This document shows, piece after piece, positions 13,801 through 25,000 of a DNA stretch of 44,104 nt. The stretch covers positions 74,429 through 118,532 of the forward strand of contig BQKZ01000055.1 of the NCBI GenBank assembly GCA_036244855.1. The letters run 5' to 3'. Within the stretch, counting starts at the first letter, position 1; every line of letters starts with the position of its first letter. The notes under the pieces are model-generated. The model made no database searches. It was not told the origin of the DNA and saw only the letters and a program-made list of their open reading frames with translations. The DNA is from Temnopleurus reevesii. Its lineage: Eukaryota; Echinodermata; Echinoidea; Temnopleuroida; Temnopleuridae. The position numbers and the translations under genes are program-made.

Positions 13801-15983
13801 NNNNNNNNNNNNNNNNNNNNNNNNNNNNNNNNNNNNNNNNNNNNNNNNNNNNNNNNNNNNNNNNNNNNNNTTTTTTGTTGTTAAAACTTCTAATCTAATT
13901 ATGTTTCTATTGTCGTTTTATCAAATCTGTTGCAATTCATTTTAAATATCTATTATTTGCTTTCGTATATTTACTAGTTTTTGTCTTGTGACAAATTTCT
14001 TTAATTTTCCTTTGTATATTTATATTTTTCTATTACTTGTACGTTTGTCTGTTATGTTTATATTTTAATGTCAGGACCATGATGAAAAACAGCTGTGCTG
14101 ATCGTGTGCTTTTTTTAATCCTGAATAAAGATCTTGAATATAATATTCTGATGTGCAAATTTGGTTCTTTGGTAACTACTGAACACCTAGGTTTCATTGT
14201 TCAAAATCATTTTATCATACTCATTACCTTAAACATTGTGTTGTAATCTCAAATTATTGCACTTGTTTTCAGTGAGGACCATCCAGACTACAAAGCCCAG
14301 CTGTTAGCTAGCAGAGGAGCGTCAAAACCCCCTCCACTCCACACACCATACAAACTCTATTCAGAGAAGAGATACACATAGTCTAAACTCCTTTTTGTAA
14401 CATTTCATTTGTTTTTGTTTTGTATTTTTTAGAGAGGACAATCCAGACTACAAAGCCCAGCTGTTAGCAAGCAGAGGAGCTTAGAACCCCCTCCTGCTCC
14501 CTTCATCAGACAAATTTGATTTTCAACTCCTTTTCTAATACCTCTCTTAGCATAGAAGTGTATAAACCCCTTTCCTCTCCCCATGCCATGCAATTCTACT
14601 CTGAGAAGAAACATGCAAAGGTTCAACTCCTTTTTAATACTTCTTTTGTTTTCTTGTTTTCAGTGATGACCATCCAGACTACAAAGCCCAGCTGTTAGCA
14701 AGCAGAGGAGCATCTAAACCCCCTCCACTCCCCACACCATACAAACTCTATTCAGAGAAGAGACATGCACAGCTACTTACTGAGAACGCACAGGTAATTG
14801 CACATTAATTTTTTTTGCTATCGCATAAAGTAGAACTGCCATCCATTGCATTATTTCTGTTGGGATATAAGAAATTACCAAATGCTTTCCTAGAGGATTT
14901 AACACTTTCAACAAAACACATCAAGTGAAAGCACTGTGGTGTAGTGGTTCTGACTCCTAGCGAAGCAACTTGTGGGTTGGTGGTTCGAATCCCACCTATG
15001 ATATTATTTTCCTTAAGCTAGATATTTATTCATACTGTGCTGTGCTTAACCCAGGTATTTGAATCGGCATCTGGCAGGATATAAAGAATGTCGTCGCCAC
15101 TGTAGGTTGACATTGTGTAAAGTTCCAAGGGAGCTAAGTTTGGTGATTATTAGTAATACTGTTTGAGTATTTTGGGCTTCATGGTACAGGCGCCGTATAA
15201 GAAATATTACTATTATTGTTATTATTTTGAACAGTCATTCCTTTGGGAAAAACATCTCTGAATTCACAAAAGAACAAATCACATTGCATTTCCAGAATGG
15301 TTCACAACTGTAGTAAAATGGGGCTGATAGCTGGTTTGAGCACGTAATATTTATTTATGAAGAAAACATGTTCAAGGACAAGTTCCACTTTCGCTTTGGT
15401 AAAATCCCACAAGGAAAACAGATTCTCAATATGGAGACTAAGGGGGTGTTGTTCAAAATCAACTGCAATTTAGCAAATTGTAACGCGCATTTGCATTCGC
15501 GCACAGTATGCACATTTAACAAGACGCGCATGAAAAAATGATTTTGATTGGCGCTTTCCGATCAACTGCAACTTGAGATCAATTGCAACTTTTGAGCAAC
15601 ACCCCCTAAGTGATGTCTTGTACTGTGTTTAGGGATGCCAGTGTTTATGTAAGATCTTAAATTCCGACCCAGGCCATTTATTGTCAAGCCTTAGATGTAG
15701 CATTTTTTTGTGAACAAAATATTGGAGGCATCGTGGTGTAGTGGTTCTGGCTTTCGCCTTTCAACCCGAGGGTCATAGGTTCGAATCTCACCCATGGCGT
15801 CAATTTCCTTCAGCAAGAAATTTATCCACATTGTGCTTCACTCAACCCAGGTGAGGTGAATGTGTACCGGTAGGAAGAAATTCCTTGAATGCAGTGAGCG
15901 CCTAATGGTAGCCATGCTATAGCCGGGTAATAATGCACAGAACGCTTTGAAACACTTTGTATAAAGCGTGATATAAATGTTGT

Positions 15984-16018
<35 letters not shown>

Positions 16019-19000
16019 GCATTCTATGCTATTTTCAGGCCCTTTGACCAAATTCTACTGTCATAATATTGATAATAATACATGGATCTTAAATAGCACT
16101 ATTTCCATCCTAATTACATGTAGATGCTCAAGGCGCTCAGAGGGAATTAATTGAAGTGATGAAATAGAAATACAAAATACAGCACAAGGTATGAAAGTCG
16201 AAAGGCATCTTCTAATAGATAAGTCTTAAGGTTGCCCTTGAAGGGAGACAGTGATGTTGAGGTTTTCAAACTCTGTGGAAGAGCATTCCACAGAGTTAGA
16301 CCTGAGGAAGCATATGCTCGTTCACCCCAAAGGTCCCTGTGTGTTATTTATCATACGTATTTACTTTTCACGTATACACATTTTTTAATCTGTTCATCAA
16401 CCCCTCCCAGATTACAAAGGGAGAAGCAGAGGCGAAGATGAGGCAAGAATGGAACATCCTGTCAGAGCGGAAGAAGATGAAATGGATTCTATCCTCCATT
16501 GCAGAGAAACCAAACTATGATGTGAGTACTTTAGAAAACAAATTGGAACAATTTTGAATACTTCAGCCAATTTAAATTAATGCCATTCTATTAACACAAC
16601 CCAATAGGGCTTTTTTCTTCTAATTTTTTTTTAACAACAATTTGCCGTGATATTGTATGGTGCTGTCACATTAATTCGCGCATCATATTAATTCGTACAT
16701 CTTATGAATTTCTACAAAATCAATGAAATATTGCAAATCTAACATCACCATCGTAAAGAGCGTTGTTTATTTGCCTAAATTGGAAATTTTCTTAGCAAAA
16801 GGAACAAAAACAATGAAAATATTGCCAAAAGATCGGCAGATTTGCTTGCATTTGCAGAAAAACACGGGTCTCGCGACACTGAAGTGAATCCTTCCAATTT
16901 TCAGACAGAAATCATTAAATTTGTAAGTAAGCAGACATACCATTTGATTCCTTGATATTTTGTGGTCAAGCTACTGTAAATTTTGCATCTTAGATGGAAG
17001 CAATTTTATGGTAAATCTTGTTCAAAACGGGGCCTACGAATTAATATGACACAGTTTGTTGACAATTCTCGCCATTTTCCAGCCTGGAGCGATGCGATCG
17101 TTTCGTCAATCGAATTTTGATATCGTGATATCTCCGTGATTCTTGGATTAATTTTATTTTTGGAAATATTTGAAGCCTAAAATATCTAGTTTCATTTCAT
17201 GCCAGTATTTTAGAAAATAATTTTGTATTTTACAAGATATATTTTGTTAAGTACCATGATCCAAACATGCTTTAGAAAAAGTATACAAATTAATGTGACC
17301 CCATCATACATAAAACCCCAATTTTACTCTGACATACCAGGGCGGTGTTTCACCAAGTCTTTCTTAAAGTTATGCACAACTTTAAGTTCGACTGGTATCA
17401 ATTCTTGCGCTGAATGCACGTACTAAAATGAATTATACGCACAAGAAGGGATACCAGTGGAACGTAAAGTCGTGCATAAAGTCTTTCTTATCTTGGTGAA
17501 ACACCTCCCGGTACAACACGTTCTTTGCACAATATCGTAAATGAAAGTTTTGTTTTATTTTTCAAAAATGGTCCTAACCCTAACAGGCTTGACACTGAGG
17601 CCAGTCAGCAGGGTATCTAAAGCATGGCCTTTTATTATGTTCAGATCAATTTATGTCCTTAAGTACTGCAATGTACTTGTACTATGATATGGCTGATACT
17701 TCTGGTAATGATGATGGTGAAAAGAATGCAAATGTAATTCGAATATGTAAAACTCCACGAATCATTTTCCATAAACATCTCTTTGACAGAAAAAAATGTC
17801 AACGTTCATGGAGAATCATCCCGCCTTCAAGGTACCAACCAATCAGAAACCTCTCCTCACCAAGAAAGAGATCGTCATCAAAGAACATCAGGAGGGAAGA
17901 CCGTCCAAACCACCCATGTAAGTCCCGAACTCCCATTTTTCTCTAGGGCCCCGTAACATAAAGGTTTGCGGTTAATTGCTAATCTGATAGCGAAAGTCTA
18001 TGGCAAATCATGTACAAAAGTTTGCACTTGCGAGTAATCGCAAAGCTTTATGTTACGGGGCTTGACTTGCTAATTTTTTATTTCGCTCTCTTTCCATTGA
18101 AAAGGAAATGTGAAAATGTATCCCGGACTTTGAAATAGGATTTCAAAGGGTCAGGGCTATTTCCATGAAGGGCACTTTCTACCAAGGTTAAACAGTAGAG
18201 AACTTTTTTTGAAATCCGAAGAGGTTACCACAGCTAGCAAAGATGACACCAAGGGTGATTTCATTGGGTAGCCTTAGGCTATTTCGAGACATGCTAAGAA
18301 TATAAAACCTTTGACTTGTATTGCACCTGCTCTATAAGCAGACAGTATTTTCTCCCGAAATTGACTGTTAAAAGTTTTGATTTACACAGGATCTTCTCTT
18401 CTTAAATGATCATAGGTATCTCATCACCCTACCACAAGGTTAGGTATTCTGTAGGAGTAGATTTTATGTGTGAATCATTGAACCCAAATGACAGGGAGCA
18501 GAACATTTATGTTGAACAAGAATGCCAGTTTCCAGGTAAAAGCCAGAATTCAGGCCATGACAATTCATTTCAAGCCGTAGATATATCATTTTTATGTGCG
18601 GGGTATTATTTTTTGTGATTTCTAAGCCCTCTGATCAATTTCACACTGGTGGCCCTGGTTGAAGTAAGCTGTAGTATAGATCTAATTATAGCAATTATTT
18701 CTGGAACAACTGAGAATTATTGTAGTGGTTCTGACTCTCGCCTTTCAACTAGAGGGTCACCGGTTCAAATCCCACCCATGGCATTAATGTCCATTGGCAA
18801 GAAATTCATGGACAATTTGCCGCACTCAACCCAGGTGGAAATGGGTACCTTGCAGGCATTTATTCCTTGGAATGCTTGAGCGCCTACATGTAAGTGGCTT
18901 GCTCGGCTGTTATAGACAGGGTAATGATATAGTGAGTAGTATCAAGCGCAGTGGAATATATGCATATTGTGATTGCGCTATGTAAGTAGACCTATAATTA

Positions 19001-22000
19001 TTATTAATATAATTCTTTTCTTTCTATTATTGTCATCATTATGCTTACAGGACAGCATACGGCTTGTTCTGTTCGGAGATGTTGAAGCAGATGGAGGATG
19101 TGTCTCCCAAGGAGAAGATGTTACAGTGTAGCACGAGATGGAGTCAGCTTAATGATAAGGGCAAGGCGGAATATAAGATGAAAGCTGCAAGGGTAAGGAA
19201 CCACCCCTCTTTCTGTTCCTCTCTTGTCATGAGTTCAGGCACATGTGCTTTTTCCTATCCAAATTTAGAAAATTTTATGATTTTGCTTCATGCACTTATA
19301 ATTTGTCTCAACAAAATTTCCGCTCTGTAAGATACACATTAATCTAAAAACATGTGAAGACTACAGCATGCCAAAATGTCAAACTGGTCTAAAAAAGGAA
19401 ACCAATAAGCACATGGGAAAATTTCAAATACTATAAACCTCCGACCCCTACAGATGAGACATTCCTGAAATAAGTTGTCATTGTTCACATCTGATTTTTG
19501 AACTAGGTACATTAATCTTAAATAGTAATGGTTAAAAAAAAGTTCATATAATGAAGAAAAATAAGTGAGACATGAGGTCGGATGTAGAAAATGGTTGACC
19601 AATTCGAGAAATCACTCCACTAGAATATTTACTACAGTGGAAGCTCAATATAACAAGGTACTTGGGACCATAAAAATTACCTTGTTATAGCAGTAATCTC
19701 TTTATAACAGAATTAAAAAAAAAACAAATTAAGAATTAAGAGCTAGGACCAGATTTTTTACTTCTTTATATCAGATATTTTGTTATATCAGATCTATTTA
19801 TAACAAGTTTCCACTGTAATACAGCTTCAACTTGAAGCAAATCCATTGGTCACTGTGTAGCATATTTTTTTAGCCTACATTTTCTGTATATTATTCCTCC
19901 ACTTCATTAAAGGTCAAGTATAGTTTTAGGAAAGATTAAGAAATGTGAATTTGGGGGATATTTACCATGAAATGTAAATTATATACATATTTTAAGACCA
20001 TAACAATTTTTTCTACGAGCCAATTCTTTTGTAAATTTGAATTTGACCGTTAAATCGTATTTAGCGCCCTCTCTTTGTTATAACAATATCTGCTTCTTAT
20101 CGGGCAAACACAAAGTTATTTCCAAGATTTTATTAAAGCATAATAAACAAGAATATACAAAGAATAAATTCTGAAATTTTCATCCAATTCTGTGCATGAG
20201 AAGTTGTCCTTTATCAAGAAAGAGAATATTGAATTAGCGTCGGGGGACACAACACTGAAATATTTTGCACATTTTAGGTTATAACTTTTCCAAAACTTGT
20301 TCATTTTTCGCACAAATTTTTGTATAGCACATTCATGATATCATCTTTCATTTCATATAGATTTGGAGATAAAGTTTGACAAGAAAAATATTCGCTTTTA
20401 CCAAAACTGTACTTGGGCTTTAAATGAACCTTATGTTATGACTGAAGAGTCATTTTACAAATGAATAGAGATATTATACTAAGATGAATTTATTTTGTTG
20501 GATAGTTGTGAAACTTGATTATCTTTTTCTCTTCATTAGATGAAAGAGCACTATGAAAGAGAACTGGAGAAATACATAGAGGTAAGAGCTTAATGTAGTG
20601 CATTGTAAAATATTATAAATCATACATTCAGACTTCGCAGTAGCAGATGTCATCTTATTCTTGTTGAAATATCATAGATTCAAGATAAAAATGAATTGAC
20701 TCTTTCAATTGCTTCATTAAAACGTTAGAATTTCAAGGGGGTATTTCACTTTGACAAACTGTTAAATTCAATAAAATCCTTGATTTTGATTCAATGAAAA
20801 GCAATCTGTTGCAAATCATTTGCAAATTTAAATGCGCATTTTCATTTGCGCATTGCCTGCCCTTTTGTCAAGCCGCTTAAAATACAACTGTTTACAAAGT
20901 TGTGAACTACAACTTGCAGTTCACGACTTTGTAGCAACACCTCGTTAATCTTGTTCATTAGAAGTATGATGGCATTTCACTATGTTTTTGCTGAAATGAA
21001 TGAAGATTGAATTGAATGTTCTCTGATTTCAATCCATTGTTTTTGTTGTAGAAATTACCAGCAGAAGAAAGAGAGAAGCTTATGGGGGAGTTGCTGAGTA
21101 TTAGAAAATCACCAGGCTCCAAAAAAGCACAAGTAGAAAAAGCAGCAAAGGCACCAGCCAGGTAATGTGTAGAATAACGATCCCAAAGTTTTTCAAATTC
21201 ATATAAGTTGGATTTAGAATGTGGGATGTATATAGTGGCAACTGACTTATTACTGACTTTAACTTAAAAAAAAAAAAAAGATATGTTGGACCCTCAATCT
21301 TGATGTCCTTCTCCTTCAACATTTTTACCAAGATTTTTCATGAAAGCTATGATGATCAATGGTGGGATGGGGAAAAGATGGGTTTACATTAATGTTGCAT
21401 GATGACCTCTCTGTTGATTATTTCATATTGTTTAACAACCTAACATTGACTTTTTCCAACAATCACTTTGTCATTTTTGTTTTCATTGACAGTGCTGTGA
21501 AGTATGAGTTGAACCTGAACGGCAAGACGACGGGGAAAGACTTATGGATAGCTGAGAAGCTACCGATGTATGTCAAAGAAGTAAGTATGCCACTTTTGAT
21601 CAATAATTACAGAGCTGCCAACCGAAATCCGTATTTTTCTCATATTTTACTTGCTTTTGGAGTACATTATTATTTGGCAATCAGTAATTAAGTAAGACAT
21701 TGTTATGTCCACAATACCACCTTTTTGTCTCCTTGAATCAATGGCATCAGCTGGAAAGCATCTGGAAGCTATTTATAAGATCGAGAGGTATGCCATTTTG
21801 TATAGCAGCAAAACATTCATTCGGTGGATGAAAAAACATTTTTATGGGAGAAACAGGTGTGTTGGTTTATATTCTTCTTCGCCTGTAAACTGATCTTGAA
21901 TATCTAGTCAATTCAACACTCCCTTGCTATGTGTAATAGAGTTGAAATGTGGAAAGGAATCCGTACTGGTTGGCAGCTATGTAATTATATTCAGTCACAA

Positions 22001-25000
22001 AAGTCAAAACGCAATCCAAAAGGATATAGCAAAAGATAGATAGATAGATAGATATATGGCGTGCTCCATCTTGTTTTGGTTTGACGCTTCAATAAATTTG
22101 TCATTCTCGACAAAGGCCTATGGCCGAAATATTGAATTTTTACTTTTGTCCAACGGTTATATATTTTTCTACCTTTTTTTTAGATATAGAGATAGATATG
22201 TCTACTGAATGTTCAACTCAGGGAAAAGACTTTTTTTCTCTCTTTAAATCCTAAAATGGTACTGTAAAAGGTGATGTGATGTACAGAATTCTTTAAAAAG
22301 AAATGCTTGAGGATAGTTTTGAATACTTTTTTTACACTGTTCAATATAGTAAGCAATACATGTGACTGTTGTCATTTTTCTCAGCATTACAAAGCTTATT
22401 TTCCAACCTTTATTTGCCTATTACTCTATCATTATACATTTTCCCCCAAAATCATTCAGCACATATCTATTATATATGGTTATAAGCATTTTTAAGTGTT
22501 GTGCAATACTGTTAAAGACCATTTACTGTTCATTACCCAAACCAGATATTATGTCTAACATTTTGATTCACACTCTAGTTTATTTAGTATTTTAACCATT
22601 CATTCATTTTTAGATTCAATAATACTGCACATTCAATTTCAATTCCTCCAGATGCAAATTAATCGTTTTTGTATTAATTTGGACATTGTTTATTTGTTAA
22701 TCTGATATAGATGTCTAAATCCAAAGCTCTTACACAACTAAGAGCACAGTGGGATCTGTTGGATAAGAGTATGAAGTCAACATGGGTCAAACAATCAACA
22801 GTGATAAACAAACAAGTTGAGGTATGTATGGGACTGTAACCATGGAAAATTGACAATAACGATAATACATAAATCTATTTTCAAATGGATAGTACAAAGA
22901 AAAAAAATATGTATAAATAGAAAATGCGTTTAAAATCACAACACAATTGAACGGGTATTCTTTAGCATCAGATTAGTCAATGTTGTAAAATAAGAGAGCT
23001 GCAGAATTGAAAGCTTGTTTGAATGGTGTTCCTCTCCCCCCCCCCCCAAAAAAAAAAAAATCATGAATACCCTCATTATCTGGGCGAAAAGGACTCTATT
23101 CTTGTTAAGAATTTCTTATGTGTGCCATAGTAAGAAATTATATTTTTGGGGTTTGTTTTCTAGCAAAACGATAAGCTTGGGAAGTTGTGGATGAATGCTA
23201 TGCTTTAATTTCAAATTTCACAAATATCGTCATTAATTTTGGTGAAAGGAGAATATTCTTGTTTCTCATATGTTCACTTTGCGATAGTAAAATAAGATAT
23301 CATTTGTTTGTTTTGTTTTGTTTTGCAGCAAAACGATAAGCTTCGGAAGCTCTGGATGAATGCACCTAAGAGGCCCTTTGAGTAAGTTTACTTCCAATAT
23401 ATTTTTACGCCTCTGCTCACCGAAGGTGGTTGCCAGAGGCATTATGTTTTCGGGTTGTCCGTCTGTCCGTCCGTCCCACTTTCTTTGGTTCTCGTGATAA
23501 CTTAAGAACCGTAAATCATATTTACTTGGTACTTGGGTCATGTATGCACATGGGGGGGACAATGATCTGATTAAGATTTTGGGTCTATGAGGTCAAAGGT
23601 TAAAGGCCACAGAGGTCATTGAATACATGAAAATGGGTACTTCTTGAGGTAACTTATGAATGGTTTGGAGTATCAACTTGAAACCTTGGTCCTGTGTGCA
23701 GATAGAAAGTAGGATGTTGCATGCAAATTTTTAGGCAATGAGGTCAAAGGTCAATGGTCACAGAGGTCATTGAATACATGAAAATGAATAATCATACCTT
23801 GGAGCCATTCATGTGAATGATTGATACAAAGGTTTCTCCTCTTCCCATATTTTAGCAACATTTTAGGGATTTTGTTCAGAAAATTATTTCAATTTCAAAT
23901 TCAAATGACTTTCAGGAGTGCATACAGATACTTCTCCTGTGCGATGCTCAAGACGCCAGAGTCGAATGGGCGTCGTCAGAAAGAGAGAATAATGAATGTC
24001 GCCAAAAGGTTGCTCAATATTAATTATCATATCAAACTTATTTGATTTACAGGAGTGCATACAGATACTTCTCCTGTGCGATGCTCAAGACGCCGGAGCT
24101 GAAAGGGGTCGGTCAGAAAGAAAGATTCACAGAGGTCGCTAAGAGGTGGAAGACAATCAGTGCGATGGAGAAGAAGAAGTACNAATTCATTGTAGAGCTT
24201 GATCCAGTCCAAATAGTATAAAAATGTGACACCTTTCTTATAGGCTCATATTATCCTCTAGGGGTTATTCTCCTTTAATTATCATATCAAACTTATTTGA
24301 TTTACAGGAGTGCATACAGATACTTCTCCTGTGCGATGCTCAAGACGCCGGAGCTAAAGGGCGTTGGTCAGAAAAAGTTACTCAATAATTTTGATATTAA
24401 ACTTATTTGATTTACAGGAGTGCATACAGATACTTCTCGTGTGCGATGCTCAAGACGCCGGAGCTGAAAGGAGTCGGTCAGAAAGAAAGATTCACAGAGG
24501 TCGCTAAGAGGTGGAAGACAATCAGTGCGATGGAGAAGAAGAAGTACGAGGCAAAGAAGGAGAAAGCGAATAAGGAGTATAAGAAGCAACTGGAGAAATA
24601 TAAAAAGGTAAGGAAAAGAAGGACTTTGAAAGGGAGACAGAGGAGGCAGCTATGCCAACCAAATATGTGAATATGTCCATCCTCTTTCACTTCATAAGTT
24701 CATAATTTGGTATTTCTTTCGATAATAAAACATATGACCAGCAACTAACAATTGAATGGCCATCATCTCCTTGGATAGCCTTTTTTATCCACAACATCAA
24801 CAATTTAATTTAACAAGGAAAGTTGCCTTTGGTGTACAAAGAATCATTTGCCAAATTGTATAGATTGTATAGATCGGGAGCGTCGTGGTGTAGTGGTTTG
24901 GACTCTCGCCTCTTAACTAGAGGGTCGGTGGTTCGAATCTCTCCCAGGGCTAATTTCCTTCAGCAAGAAATTTACCCATAGTGTGCTGCACTCGACCCAG

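Noticed and set aside
13133..13945. 270-codon plus-strand ORF
   Set aside because: Almost all of it is the N-gap translated as X.
14941..15000. tRNA gene with box A and box B
   Set aside because: The same head recurs with a shared non-tRNA body and ATT tail at several sites, so it is a SINE and not a functional tRNA. The acceptor stem is not restored.
16232..16441. ORF overlapping UBTF exon 8
   Set aside because: Its end is a different frame of exon 8 and its start is an intronic repeat.
21733..21790. Possible relic of UBTF exon 13
   Set aside because: It matches 27515-27570 better (AGAAGCTATTTATAAG, GATGCCAT), so it is a dispersed repeat. The similarity to exon 13 is slight.
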